A stretch of 64,000 nt of DNA from JALOAT01 sp041687015 (GCA_041687015.1 JAWLCT010000006.1:1-64000), one strand, 5' to 3'. Positions 49,351 through 59,982 are shown, counted from the stretch's first letter. The notes: generated by a model not told the origin, from the sequence alone. Program-made: numbers and translations.

Positions 49351-52300
49351 CTAGCCGCGTGCCTGCAACCAGCTGACGAAAACCTCCGGGGGCAGCGGTG
49401 GTGCAAAGATGAAGCCCTGCACTTCGTCACACTGCCGCTCTCTCAGCAGTTCGATTTCACCCGGATGTTCCACACCCTCAGCGATGACACGGATGCCAAG
49501 ACTTCTCGCCAAAGCGATGATGGCCTGAGTCACGGCACGATCGGCTTCGTCGTGCTCCAGATCGTGCACGAAGGACTTGTCCACTTTCAGGCGATCGATC
49601 GGGAAGCGCCGCAAATAGCTGAGGCTGGAGTAGCCGGTACCGAAATCATCGATGGCGAGACTGATACCCATGGCTTTCATGTCGTTCAGCTTGGCGACAC
49701 TGGCCTCTGCCTCCTGCATGATGGAGCCTTCGGTCAGTTCCACCTCCAGAGCGCCGGGCGCTGTGCGGTTGCGTTCCAGCACATCGCTGAAGCGCTGGCG
49801 CCAGTTCTTCTCACGCAACTGTACCGACGAGACGTTGATGGATACCGGGATGGACGGCAGTCCGCCGTCGATCCATGCCTGTTGCTGTCGACAGGCCTCC
49901 TCCATCACCCACACCCCGATAGGCACAATGAGTCCGGTTTCCTCCGCCAGGTGGATGAAGCCCTCCGGCTGCAACAGCCCGGTTCCACGCCGCCATCTGA
50001 TCAGTGCCTCGACGCCAACCAACGCCCCCGTTCGCACGTTGATCTGCGGTTGGTAGTGCAGTACAAACTCCTGCCGCTCGGTGGCACGGCGCAACTCGCT
50101 CTCGAGGGAGAGTCGCGCCAGTACGCGACGGTTGAGTTCCCGAACGAAAAACTGCATGTTGGCGCGCCCGCGCTCCTTGGCGAAATACATGGCAGCGTCT
50201 GCATTACGGATCAACACATCTTCCGTATCGCCGTCCTCCGGGTAGACGGCGATACCCACGCTCGCGGTGATCTGCACTTCGGTGCCGTCCAGGGGAAAGG
50301 GCTCGGCCACCGCCGTCATGGCCTTCTCCGCCACATGGGCTGCATCGGCCGGGGAACGGATGCTCGAAAGCAGCAGCAGAAATTCGTCGCCTCCCTGGCG
50401 ACTCACGGTGTCATCCTGGCGGATGGCCTTACGCAGGCGCTTCGCCGTTTCCACGAGCAGACGATCGCCGAGTGCGTGGCCAAGGGAGTCATTCACATTC
50501 TTGAACCTGTCCAGATCGAGAAACATCACTGCGAACTGCGCGCCGGCGCGCTGGGCGTGCGCCAAGGCATTCTTTACCCGATCCTGGAACAGGACCCGAT
50601 TGGGAAGCCCGGTCAGGGCGTCGTGATACGCCAGATAACGGATGCGCTCCTCGGCCGCTTTGCGTTCACTGACGTCCGATGCAATCAGAACGTAGTTCTT
50701 GATCCGCCCGGACTTGTCCTTGATGGACGACAGGTTGAGCCACACGGGATAGACATCTCCGTTCTTGCGGCGGTCGCGCAACTCCCCCTCCCAGTGACCC
50801 GTTTGCTTCACGGCCTTCCACAACCGGGCGTAGAACCTGGGGTCGTAAAACTCCTCGCTCAGCACGGACGGCGGGCGGCCACGGATTTCGTCCCTGTCAT
50901 GACCGGTCATGGCGGTGTAGGCCGGATTGGCTTCGAGAGTTTTCCGCTTCGCATCGGTCACCAGGATCGCTTCCTGGCTCGCATCGACCACCGTCGCCCA
51001 GAGGTGTCTCTGCTCTTCGGTTTGGCGCTGGATGGTGATATCGGTATGCGTACCTGCCATGCGCAGAGGTTTGCCTTCAGGGCCGCGCCGAACCACCCTG
51101 CCGCGGGCGCGCATCCAAATATATCCGCCATCGCGCCGTCGCATGCGATGCTCCGACCGGAACGCCGGCGTCTCCCCGCACAGATGGCGTTCCAATTCAG
51201 CCCGGACCCGCGCCAGATCATCGGGATGCACCAGTCGCTCCCATTGCGCGAAGTCCGTACTCATCTCTTCCTGGCGATAGCCGAGCAGTTGTGCAAAGCG
51301 GCGGCTGTAGTAGGCGATCCTCGTCTCCAGGTTCACGTCCCAATAGCCGTCCTCTGTCCCCTCCAGCACGAGGCTCAAGCGCTCTTCGCTCTGGCGTAAC
51401 GCATCCACCGCGGATACACGGTCCGTCACGTCCTCCATGATCAGCACGAGTTGCTCCGTCGGCAGACGGTAAACGTAGGATTCGCGCCACCCCGGGTGGG
51501 CGTTGCGATGCTCATGGGCCGGGATGTGCTCGGGTTCTCCCGACAACCAAACCCTCGCCGACGCCGGCGCCAGGCAGTGATCGGCCCATGGGAACACCTC
51601 CTCCATTAGCCTCCCGATGATGCCGGATCGTTCGACGTGCTCCAGGCGTTCGAAGGCCGGATTGATGTCCACCACGCGGAACCCGCCCTGCGCCGCGGGC
51701 ACCATCATCAATACACCGCTGTTCAGGCTGTTGAACAACGAGCGGAATCGAAACTCGCTCTCCTGCAGATCGCGTTCCGCGTCCCGGCGCCGGTTCTCAC
51801 GGCTGATGTTTTCCAGCGCGTAGCCCAAATCGGCGGCCATTTCACCGAACACACCGAGAATCTCCTCGTCAAAGGCAAGCCTTTCTGAGGTGTAGACCCC
51901 CATCACACCGACGACGCGCTCTTCCACACGCAACGGCAGGGCCGCCACCGCACCGGTGCTGTGCTGGGGCGAATACTGATGCCAGGCGTGGCGCTGCGGT
52001 TCGGCCGCGATGTCGTTGACACATTCCGGCTGGCCTTCACGCACCACGCGTGCCGAAAGTAACGCGCCGGATTCGACGTTCGAGAGCGGCGGACGGAACT
52101 GGGTCCGAAATGCGTCCTCGCCCTGCCCGTGAAAGGCATACGGCACCAGGTGGCTGTCATCGGACGAGCGCATGGCAATCCATGCCGTATCGAAGCCCGC
52201 AGTCTGCACCGCGATCCGGCATGCCTGTTCCAACAGGGCCTTTTCATCGCGCAGGTGAACAATGGCTTCACTGGTCTGCACCAGCATCGAGTAGAGCCGG

Positions 52301-53688
52301 TTCAGGCGCCTGATACGTTGCTCGGCCCGCTTACGTTCCGAAATGTCACGCACGATTTCCTGGTAGTAGACGTGTTCGCCTGCCTCGATGCATCTGGCAC
52401 TGCTTTCGACGGCAAGCGTGCTCCCGTCCTTGCGACGGTGGACGGTCTCGAACATGACAGCACGCGCCCTGGCAAGGGTGCCCCATAGGGCAGGAAGCTT
52501 CTCGCGTTCCGCAGGCGTGCGCAGATCGGCAATGCGCATGGCAAGTAGTTCTTCGCGACTGTAGCCATACACCTCGACCGCCCGGTCGTTGATCTCGCGA
52601 ATGCGCCCGTCCGCGTCGGCCAACAGAATGATGTCGTTGGCATACTTGGCGAGGTCATCGAAGTGCTGCGCGAACGCGCGCTTTTCCGCCTCCGCGTGCA
52701 TTTTGCGAGCGGTGGCATCGGCCTCGACCCGCCGGCGCCAGGAGGCAACCGCGACGGCTGTCGCGCCGAGCAACAACGTGCTGAACAGGCCGACCCCCGC
52801 CCCAAAACGCAGCGCAAGCACCGTATTCTCACGTTGATGCACCTTGGTAATCAGCATCCATGGCGTCCCGGAAATACTGGCCGCCACCCCCATGGAAGGC
52901 GCACCGGTATAATCGACACCCTCGATGCGGCCGCGACGCTCGGCTGCCTGGTAAGCCAGCAGGTCATCGCGTGGCCCGAGAATGGCGGCAGGACCGGTAG
53001 CAAAGCGGCGCGGCGTGAGAAAATACACCCGGTTGTCCTCCGGACGCACAACCATCACTTCCGCGGATGAGCGGAGCATGGGCCAGCCCGATACCAGGGG
53101 TGAAAATCCCCGCGTGGGCATCAGCTGAAAACCGAGTACGCCGACAAATCGCCCGCCCTGTTGCAAGGGAGCGAGCATCACGAAGCGCGCTTCGAGCTGG
53201 CCCCCAGGCCCGGTTCTCACGAAATCGTGGAATTCAATGCGTCCACTGCGCCGCACCCGTTCGGTTGCCACAGGCAGGTGTTCCAGTCCTCCGGGTGGGG
53301 CGCCGAGTACCACCTGCGGTCGGCCCGCAGTATCCAACACGAAAACGCTTTCATAATGAGGTCGCCGCATGACGATGCTCGCCTCGGCGACGAGCAAATT
53401 CCACGCAGGATCAGCGGATGTGTCGGCGCCACGCAGACGATCCACCACGGCGCGTGTGAACCCCGGGGTTTCGGAAAATCGAAGGGCTTCGTACTCGCGT
53501 TCCTCACGCCAGGCCGATGCTTCGCCCAACTTGTCATCGGCGAGCGCTTCAAGCATGGCCCACTGGTACTCGATAATGGCATCGCGCGTATACGCAAAGC
53601 CGGCATAACCCAACGCCGCAATCAGCAGGACCACCAGGGCAAGTGAAGGCCACGCCCTGATGTGCAGACGTTTTTCTCCACGCGGCAT
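49351..53688 (-). CDS. Membrane GGDEF-EAL c-di-GMP enzyme with PAS/GAF sensors, copy 2
   Basis: 1445 residues. TM1 (about 12-33) and TM2 (about 290-312) bound a periplasmic sensor region. PAS, GAF, PAS, PAS and PAS domains follow, then GGDEF and EAL. Catalytic motifs are both intact: RQGGDEF (about residue 1100) and VGVEALIRW (about 1226). The enzyme may therefore both make and degrade c-di-GMP. It is a paralogue of the 1462-residue protein encoded just upstream, with long stretches of the output domains nearly identical in pattern. The start at 53688 begins MPRGEKRLHIRAWPSLALVV and the spacing to the upstream paralogue is about 110 nt. Confidence 0.93.
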   Translation of the reverse strand: MPRGEKRLHIRAWPSLALVVLLIAALGYAGFAYTRDAIIEYQWAMLEALADDKLGEASAWREEREYEALRFSETPGFTRAVVDRLRGADTSADPAWNLLVAEASIVMRRPHYESVFVLDTAGRPQVVLGAPPGGLEHLPVATERVRRSGRIEFHDFVRTGPGGQLEARFVMLAPLQQGGRFVGVLGFQLMPTRGFSPLVSGWPMLRSSAEVMVVRPEDNRVYFLTPRRFATGPAAILGPRDDLLAYQAAERRGRIEGVDYTGAPSMGVAASISGTPWMLITKVHQRENTVLALRFGAGVGLFSTLLLGATAVAVASWRRRVEADATARKMHAEAEKRAFAQHFDDLAKYANDIILLADADGRIREINDRAVEVYGYSREELLAMRIADLRTPAEREKLPALWGTLARARAVMFETVHRRKDGSTLAVESSARCIEAGEHVYYQEIVRDISERKRAEQRIRRLNRLYSMLVQTSEAIVHLRDEKALLEQACRIAVQTAGFDTAWIAMRSSDDSHLVPYAFHGQGEDAFRTQFRPPLSNVESGALLSARVVREGQPECVNDIAAEPQRHAWHQYSPQHSTGAVAALPLRVEERVVGVMGVYTSERLAFDEEILGVFGEMAADLGYALENISRENRRRDAERDLQESEFRFRSLFNSLNSGVLMMVPAAQGGFRVVDINPAFERLEHVERSGIIGRLMEEVFPWADHCLAPASARVWLSGEPEHIPAHEHRNAHPGWRESYVYRLPTEQLVLIMEDVTDRVSAVDALRQSEERLSLVLEGTEDGYWDVNLETRIAYYSRRFAQLLGYRQEEMSTDFAQWERLVHPDDLARVRAELERHLCGETPAFRSEHRMRRRDGGYIWMRARGRVVRRGPEGKPLRMAGTHTDITIQRQTEEQRHLWATVVDASQEAILVTDAKRKTLEANPAYTAMTGHDRDEIRGRPPSVLSEEFYDPRFYARLWKAVKQTGHWEGELRDRRKNGDVYPVWLNLSSIKDKSGRIKNYVLIASDVSERKAAEERIRYLAYHDALTGLPNRVLFQDRVKNALAHAQRAGAQFAVMFLDLDRFKNVNDSLGHALGDRLLVETAKRLRKAIRQDDTVSRQGGDEFLLLLSSIRSPADAAHVAEKAMTAVAEPFPLDGTEVQITASVGIAVYPEDGDTEDVLIRNADAAMYFAKERGRANMQFFVRELNRRVLARLSLESELRRATERQEFVLHYQPQINVRTGALVGVEALIRWRRGTGLLQPEGFIHLAEETGLIVPIGVWVMEEACRQQQAWIDGGLPSIPVSINVSSVQLREKNWRQRFSDVLERNRTAPGALEVELTEGSIMQEAEASVAKLNDMKAMGISLAIDDFGTGYSSLSYLRRFPIDRLKVDKSFVHDLEHDEADRAVTQAIIALARSLGIRVIAEGVEHPGEIELLRERQCDEVQGFIFAPPLPPEVFVSWLQARG

Positions 53689-53796
53689 GCATCATGCCTC
53701 GAAGAATCCGATGTCTTCAGTGTAGGAGCCGACTGACACAAAGGCTTGCGACCCTACTACGCAATTTCCCGATGATGCATCGGGGGGCGCGGCCTA

Positions 53797-56700
53797 TCAG
53801 TCCGGCGGCTGTACGCCCTCGCGCGAGCGCTGCAACCACCAGTCAAAAAACTCGTCTGCAGCCAGTGGCGGGGAAAAATAGAACCCTTGCAGCTCGTCGC
53901 AGCGGCTCTCTCTCAGCAACTGGATTTCCCCCGCCCGCTCCACCCCCTCGGCGATGATGCGCAACCCGAGGCTTTTGCCCAATGCGATGATCGCCTCGGT
54001 AATGGCCCGATCGGCGGGGTCGGTCTCCAAATCCCTGACGAACGACTGATCCACTTTGAGACGGTCGATGCGGAAGCGACGCAAATAGCTGAGGCTCGAA
54101 TAACCTGTGCCGAAATCGTCAATGGCCAAGGTGACGCCCAGTTCCTTGAGCCCATCAAGAATTCGCATGCTCGTTTCCGCATCCTGCATGATCATGCTTT
54201 CGGTCAATTCCACTTCCAGTTGCGTAGGTTCCACACAATTGTGCAAAACGATGGCACTGATCGCATCGAGCAGATCTTTCCGGTGAAACTGTGCCGCGGA
54301 GATGTTTACCGCCATCGTGACCGCAGGGAGGCCGCCTTGCATCCAACGCCCCTGCTGGCGGCAGGCCTCCTGCAGCACCCAGTCACCGATGGGAATGATA
54401 AGCCCGGTTTCCTCGGCGATGGGGATGAAGTCCCCCGGCGCCATCAGGCGATCCCCCCACTGCCAACGGAGCAGGGCTTCGACCCCCACCAGGTCGCCAC
54501 TCCAGATGTTGACCTGCGGTTGGTAATGGAGGATGAAGTCGCCATGGTCAATGGCCTTGCGCAGGGCGCTCTCCATGGAAATGCGCCGTAGCGCGCGCAG
54601 ATTGAGTTCGCGCACGAAGAACTGGAAATTGTTGCGCCCCTGCTCCTTGGCGTAGTACATCGCGGCGTCGGCGTTGCGAATCAACGCATCGCTGTCTGCA
54701 CCATCTTCTGGATAAATGGCGATACCGACACTGGCGGTCACCTGGATTTCACTGCCATCGAGCGTGAATGGCTGATGGATGGTCTCCAGTACTTTCTGTG
54801 CAATCTGACCGGCGTCGGATGCGTCGCCCAGCTCCGTCGCCAGCAGTATGAATTCGTCGCCGCCCTGCCGACTCACGGTATCGTCCACGCGCACGCAGGA
54901 CCGCAGTCGCTGAGCGACCATCTTGAGCAGCTCGTCGCCCATGTGGTGCCCGAGCGAATCGTTGATGTTCTTGAACCGGTCCAGATCCACGAAAAGGACA
55001 CCGACACGCGTTTCGGTACGCTGCGCATGGGCCAGCGATTGCTCGAGGCGATCTTCAAGCAGTGCGCGGTTTGGGAGCCCGGTGAGGACGTCATGGTGGG
55101 CGAGGTAACGAATCCGTTCCTCGGTCGCCTTGCGTTCACTGATATCAGTGCAGATAGCGATGTAGTTCTGCACAGCCCCGCGCGGGTCCCGGGTGGCCGT
55201 GATGGAGGTGTAGAGCGGGAAGATTTCCCCATTCTTGCGCCGGTCCCAAATTTCGCCTTGCCAATGTCCCGTCTCGTTGATGGACGCCCACATGTTCTGA
55301 TAAAAGGCCCGGTCCTGTTCGCCGGAGGAAAACATGCGCGGATTACGCCCCATCATCTCCTCCACCGAATAGCCCAGCATCTGGGTGAGCGCCGCGTTTG
55401 CAGACACGATGCGTTTCTCGCTGTCGGTGATGAAAATGCCCTCCTGGCTGTCCTCGAACACGGTCGCCCACAGGCGCAATTGGTTTTCCTCTTCCTTGCG
55501 TTCGGTGATGTCACGGTGCGTGCCGGCAAGGCGCTGTGCTGTGCCATCACTACTGCGCCTGACCACGGCGCCCCGGGCCTGTACCCAAATCACGCTACCG
55601 TCCTTACGTAACATCCGGTGCTCCGATACATACTGGGGTGTCTTTCCTGCGATGTGTTCGTGCAAGGCCTTTTCCACCTCCGGGCGGTCCTCTGGATGAA
55701 CCAGGCCAACCCAGGCTTCGGCCAGATGTGCCATGTCGTCGGGGGCGTAACCGAACATCTCAGCAAACCGTTTACTGAAGTAATAATCGTGCGTTTCGTA
55801 GTCGATGTCCCACCAGCCGTCGTTCACACCCTGGAGCACCAGGGCGAGGCGTTCCTCGCTCGCGCGCAGGCTTTGTTCCGCCGCCTTGCGTTGGGTGATG
55901 TCGTCGCAAATCGTGACCAACTGGCGCGTGGGCAATGCATAGATGTAGAGATCGCGCCATTGCTTCTTGCCTTCGAGGCTATAGACGACTTCGAGGGATT
56001 CGGGGTTCCCTGTCAACCACACCCGTTGCAAGGCCTCGAATTCACCCGTTGTTAGAACATTGGGCATCCGCTCGCGAACGCGTGCGCCGATCACCTCGAC
56101 GCGCCGTACCCGCTCGAGCTGTTCAAATGCCCGGTTAACATCACGAACAATGAAGTCGTCGGCATCCTGAAGTGGTTCGTAGACCACCATCCCTGGACTC
56201 ATGTTATCGACCAACTGGCGGTAGCGGTGTTCGCTCTCACGGGTCTCTTTTTCCGCCTGCGCGCGCAGGGCCTCACGCCGGAAATTGGCCAGAGCGAAGG
56301 AGATATCGACCGCCATCTGCGTGAGCAGCGTCAATACCTGCTCGTCGAAATAGTCCCGTTCGGCGGCGTAGACGGAAAACACGCCGATGACGTGCTCGTC
56401 TTCCTGTATCGGTATGGAAGCGGCGGCCTTGATGCCCCCGGCCTCCGCAAAATCTGGCCACTGTTGGGTGCGCACGTCGTGCTGAAAATCGTTACTCACA
56501 CAAATCTCGCCAGAACGGAATGCGCACGCCGAGACACCCGAGGTTTCCAGCGCTTGCGGTCCGATACTCGGCCGCAGCCGTGCAAACAACCTGGCATGTT
56601 TGCCGGCGTGGGCGACACCGGTCAGTGTGTCTGAAACAGGGTCATGGAGGGCGATCCAGGCATCGGCAAAACCACCGTTCTCCACGGCGATCCGACATAT

Positions 56701-58185
56701 CTCATGAAACAGTGCCCGGCGGTCCTGCAGACGGACAATGGATTCATTGGTCTGCGCGAGCGCGACGTAGAGGCGATTGGTGCGTTGCAGCTTCTGTTCG
56801 GCGATCTTGCGTTCGCTGATGTCGCGTTCGATAGACTGAAAAAACATCTTGCCGTCGACATCAATGAGGCGTGCGCTCGCCTCGATGGGGACCACGCGGC
56901 CGCTCTTTGTTTGGTGATTCACTTCGTAGACGCGCGCTCTCTCCTTGGCGATGAGCGCCCACTGCTGCTCGAAATGGGGGCGGTCCTGGGGTGCGCGCAG
57001 TTCCTTAATCCGCATGTGGAGCAGTTCGTCGCGTGAGTAACCGTAGAACTCCACCGCACGCTCGTTGGCCTCCACAATGCGGCCGTGTTCATCGGCCAAC
57101 AGAATGATGTCGTTGGCATACTTGGCCAGATAGTCGAAGTGACGGGCGAGCGCCTCGCGCTCGCGGGCTGCCTCGGCCTCGACGCGCGCGCGCTCGGATC
57201 GCCACCACATGAAAATCAGCAATGCGGCGACCGTGATGATCGCCAGAATCACCCCGATGATCCAGATGGCGAGATGCCGGATGGGTGCGAAAACTTCCTG
57301 TTGGTCGATCTTCAGTAGCAAACGCCACGGTGTACCCGGCACCGGAACGGCCACGGCCAGCACGGGTGCGCCGCGATAATCGGTGCCCTCCAGTACGCCA
57401 CGGGAGCGCAACGCGCGTGCGCCGACGTTTGCCTGCCAGGCAGGCAGCACGGTGCCCGCCCGGCCTGCGCGCGAGGATGAAAGAAAGCGCACCCGATCAC
57501 CTTCGCCTCGCAGCAAAACGACTTCACCTGTGGAATGAGCCACCGGCCAGGACACGATGACCGGTTCGAGGTAGAACGCCGGATCGAGCTGCACCCCGAG
57601 CACCCCGGCTGTGGCACCCTCGGACTCGCCCGGGATGGCCGTGAGCAGGTGGAAGCGCACACCATCATCCCCGGGTTGTATGGCATCCAGGAATTGAGGT
57701 GCGCCCGTGGTCAGGACGGCTTGGGCAGCGATGCGCACCTGGGGCGGAAAATCCGGGGCCTCGCCCAGGCGGAAACGTATCTCGCCGTTTTCATCAAGCA
57801 CATAAACGCTGTCGTAACGTTCGCTCGCCACCAGCGGGACAAAACTGTCACGCAGCGTCGCGAGCGCCCCGGGGTGGTCCGAGGCGGTTATCTCGCGCAT
57901 GCTCTCGGCCACGGCGGGATTGGCAGTCAGGAGATAGAGATCATCCAGTCGGTCGCGCCGCCACGCCTCCATTTGCCGGAGTTTGCGCTCAGCGATGCTG
58001 GATAGCGCCAGGATCGCCGCATCGTGCTGGCGCTGACGCTCGTACTCGAAGACGCCAAAGCCGACCGCGATGACGGTCAGCACGACCGCGAAGAACAGGG
58101 TCGCGAGGGCGCGGCCTCGCGTCGGGAGACGCAGTTTGGAACCTCGTGTCAAGAAACGGTTTCGGATGCCGGTCTTGTTGTTCAT
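53797..58185 (-). CDS. Membrane GGDEF-EAL c-di-GMP enzyme with PAS/GAF sensors, copy 1
   Basis: 1462 residues with the same plan as its downstream paralogue. TM1 is at about 28-46, then a periplasmic region, TM2 at about 308-335, then PAS, GAF, PAS, PAS and PAS domains, GGDEF (RQGGDEF, about 1108) and EAL (VGVEALLRW, about 1237). Both output motifs are intact. The sensor domains have diverged more than the output domains, so the two proteins probably respond to different signals. The start at 58185 (MNNKTGIRNRFLTRG) has no strong ribosome binding site and may be further in. The two genes likely arose by tandem duplication. Confidence 0.92.
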   Translation of the reverse strand: MNNKTGIRNRFLTRGSKLRLPTRGRALATLFFAVVLTVIAVGFGVFEYERQRQHDAAILALSSIAERKLRQMEAWRRDRLDDLYLLTANPAVAESMREITASDHPGALATLRDSFVPLVASERYDSVYVLDENGEIRFRLGEAPDFPPQVRIAAQAVLTTGAPQFLDAIQPGDDGVRFHLLTAIPGESEGATAGVLGVQLDPAFYLEPVIVSWPVAHSTGEVVLLRGEGDRVRFLSSSRAGRAGTVLPAWQANVGARALRSRGVLEGTDYRGAPVLAVAVPVPGTPWRLLLKIDQQEVFAPIRHLAIWIIGVILAIITVAALLIFMWWRSERARVEAEAAREREALARHFDYLAKYANDIILLADEHGRIVEANERAVEFYGYSRDELLHMRIKELRAPQDRPHFEQQWALIAKERARVYEVNHQTKSGRVVPIEASARLIDVDGKMFFQSIERDISERKIAEQKLQRTNRLYVALAQTNESIVRLQDRRALFHEICRIAVENGGFADAWIALHDPVSDTLTGVAHAGKHARLFARLRPSIGPQALETSGVSACAFRSGEICVSNDFQHDVRTQQWPDFAEAGGIKAAASIPIQEDEHVIGVFSVYAAERDYFDEQVLTLLTQMAVDISFALANFRREALRAQAEKETRESEHRYRQLVDNMSPGMVVYEPLQDADDFIVRDVNRAFEQLERVRRVEVIGARVRERMPNVLTTGEFEALQRVWLTGNPESLEVVYSLEGKKQWRDLYIYALPTRQLVTICDDITQRKAAEQSLRASEERLALVLQGVNDGWWDIDYETHDYYFSKRFAEMFGYAPDDMAHLAEAWVGLVHPEDRPEVEKALHEHIAGKTPQYVSEHRMLRKDGSVIWVQARGAVVRRSSDGTAQRLAGTHRDITERKEEENQLRLWATVFEDSQEGIFITDSEKRIVSANAALTQMLGYSVEEMMGRNPRMFSSGEQDRAFYQNMWASINETGHWQGEIWDRRKNGEIFPLYTSITATRDPRGAVQNYIAICTDISERKATEERIRYLAHHDVLTGLPNRALLEDRLEQSLAHAQRTETRVGVLFVDLDRFKNINDSLGHHMGDELLKMVAQRLRSCVRVDDTVSRQGGDEFILLATELGDASDAGQIAQKVLETIHQPFTLDGSEIQVTASVGIAIYPEDGADSDALIRNADAAMYYAKEQGRNNFQFFVRELNLRALRRISMESALRKAIDHGDFILHYQPQVNIWSGDLVGVEALLRWQWGDRLMAPGDFIPIAEETGLIIPIGDWVLQEACRQQGRWMQGGLPAVTMAVNISAAQFHRKDLLDAISAIVLHNCVEPTQLEVELTESMIMQDAETSMRILDGLKELGVTLAIDDFGTGYSSLSYLRRFRIDRLKVDQSFVRDLETDPADRAITEAIIALGKSLGLRIIAEGVERAGEIQLLRESRCDELQGFYFSPPLAADEFFDWWLQRSREGVQPPD

Positions 58186-58344
58186 TTCATCTGCGCCTTG
58201 TGCACGTTACGGATCAAGGCACAATGCGTCCGGCACCAGGTACGTGCCTTCAGCAAGGCACTGGGCGGGACATCGCGGCCCCGCCCCAGACAGCTTTTTC
58301 TACGGCGCGCCTACAGCCGGAGCCCTGAGAGACGCCAAGGTCGA

Positions 58345-58593
58345 TTATCGTCGTGCGACGCGATACACCCACAACAGCAGCACGGCGCCGAGTACGGCGA
58401 TGCCGAAGCTCGACAGGTTGAAACCGGTGACCCCGCCAAACCCAAGGGCGGATCCGATGAAGCCACCCAGCAGGGCACCCACGATGCCGATGGCGATGGT
58501 GATGAAAAAGCCACCCGGATCACGCCCGGGCATCAGCAGCTTAGCGATGACGCCGGCGATCAAGCCGAACAGGATCCAAGCGAATATACCCAT
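58345..58593 (-). CDS. GlsB/YeaQ/YmgE-family membrane protein
   Basis: 82 residues with three hydrophobic segments. MGIFAWILFGLIAGVIAKLLMPGRDPGGFFITIAIGIVGALLGGFIG is the transglycosylase-associated/GlsB pattern. Members are linked to general stress in several bacteria, with unclear biochemical role. The start at 58593 follows GGAAAGG. Confidence 0.9.
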   Translation of the reverse strand: MGIFAWILFGLIAGVIAKLLMPGRDPGGFFITIAIGIVGALLGGFIGSALGFGGVTGFNLSSFGIAVLGAVLLLWVYRVARR

Positions 58594-58708
58594 GGCCCTT
58601 TCCTCGCTGCGGACACTCTCGGAACAAGCATAGGCCGTCCTTGGCAAAAGCAAGGCTTACCATCACGCCACAAGCGGCCAGGTCTACCCTCAAGGTGAGG
58701 CACGGTTG

Positions 58709-58960
58709 ATGAGCACTAGCGGGGTTTCGATGCGTACATTCTTTGTTCCAGCGCCACCTCAGGGGGTCTCCGAGGCCGAGCTCGCCCGCCATCCGAGCTG
58801 GCGTCGCCTGACCCGCAAATACCGTCGCAAGCAACGTATCGTGCGCGATTTGTGGATCGTTTCAGGGCTGTTGATGATGGGTGTTCCGTTGGGGGCGATG
58901 CTTGCCCTCGGGCTCGGCACCACCCTGGTGGCGCTCGTCATCCTGGATGAGACCGCCTGA
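58709..58960 (+). CDS. Hypothetical small membrane protein
   Basis: 83 residues from ATG at 58709 after AAGGTGAGG. A later ATG at 58730 is possible. A basic segment (WRRLTRKYRRKQRIVRDLW) precedes a hydrophobic helix (about 49-75, VSGLLMMGVPLGAMLALGLGTTLVALVIL). Its 3' end overlaps the opposite-strand hydrolase by 99 nt. No family recognised. Confidence 0.55.
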   Translation: MSTSGVSMRTFFVPAPPQGVSEAELARHPSWRRLTRKYRRKQRIVRDLWIVSGLLMMGVPLGAMLALGLGTTLVALVILDETA

Positions 58961-59833
58961 GCCAAGGGCGGCGGCAAGGAAGGCCACGATCTCCGAGGCG
59001 TGCCGATGCAGACCCGTCAGGCGGTGGTCAGCACCAGGCAACACCATCAACCGCACCTCGGTGTTGGCGCGGGCGCGTGCGGCATAAATGGCGTGCGCAT
59101 CGGCCACGGGGATGCTGCGATCGGCCGCCCCGTGGACCAGGAGCACCGGACAGGCGATGCGGCCGATGGTGGACAAGGGCGCAATGGCGTCGTAACGCGC
59201 CCCGATGGCGCGCTCGATGTAACCGAGTATCCACCAGCCCACGGGCAGATAGGGAATGCGATTTGCGCTCATCATGGAACGCATGATTTCACGCGGGTGG
59301 GCAAATGCGGCCAGGCTCACGACCGCGGCCACGTCAGGGCGCCGGGAGGCTGAAAGCAGCACCGCGGCGGCCCCCACCGAATGGCCCACCAGGGCGACGC
59401 GGCGGCCTGCGACCTCCGGGCGCGCCCGCAGCCAGTCCAGCGCATGGTCCACATCCTCGGCGAATTTCACCATGGAGGAGAAGCCGTCGCCGTCGCTGCG
59501 GCCGTGGTTGCGGGCATCCACCAGCAAGACGGTCCAGCCCGCCCGATAGAGCACATCCGCAAGAGACAGAAGGTTTTCGGCGTTGCCTCCCCAGCCGTGC
59601 ATCAGCACCAGCGCAGGGGCGGGGCCGGGTTGGGTGATGAGCCAGCCGTGCAGGTGTTTTCGTGCGGCGGTGGGGATACGCACGGTCAGGAAAGGCAAGC
59701 CCAAGCGCGCCGGGGTGCCCCGCTCCGGCACCCGCGGCGCCCGCCAGGCCAGGCGCACCAGACCCGGCAGCAATGCAAAACGCACCGCCGCCAGCGCCAG
59801 TACGCCCGCCAGGCCCGCTTCCACGGTGTTCAT
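58862..59833 (-). CDS. Alpha/beta hydrolase
   Basis: 323 residues. An N-terminal hydrophobic segment (LAGVLALAAVRFALLPGLVRLAW) suggests membrane association. The oxyanion-hole motif is LMHGWGGN, the nucleophile elbow GHSVGAA (Ser), the acid probably in VHGAADRSIP and the histidine in GADHRLTGLH. The substrate is unknown. The start at 59833 (MNTVEAGLAG) is placed at the hydrophobic segment. The last 30 residues (GLIQDDERHQGGAEPEG...) are polar and encoded antisense to the convergent 83-residue protein, so they may be a read-through tail. Confidence 0.82.
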   Translation of the reverse strand: MNTVEAGLAGVLALAAVRFALLPGLVRLAWRAPRVPERGTPARLGLPFLTVRIPTAARKHLHGWLITQPGPAPALVLMHGWGGNAENLLSLADVLYRAGWTVLLVDARNHGRSDGDGFSSMVKFAEDVDHALDWLRARPEVAGRRVALVGHSVGAAAVLLSASRRPDVAAVVSLAAFAHPREIMRSMMSANRIPYLPVGWWILGYIERAIGARYDAIAPLSTIGRIACPVLLVHGAADRSIPVADAHAIYAARARANTEVRLMVLPGADHRLTGLHRHASEIVAFLAAALGSGGLIQDDERHQGGAEPEGKHRPQRNTHHQQP

Positions 59834-59982
59834 AGCCAGTGTGCCCCCTTGCCGCTTTGAGCGCCGGTGAACGGGCATCCCGCCCCACCGATCTCCCACA
59901 GGTTTTTCGCAAGAATATATTGACGCGGGCGCCATTTTCCGCAAGAATGCGCAGCCCTTGCGGACCTGCTTCCGCAAGCACC

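Noticed and set aside
49324..51399. Long forward frame (691 codons) opposite the GGDEF-EAL gene
   Set aside because: Antisense to a protein with intact GGDEF and EAL motifs; composition is typical of a GC-rich shadow.
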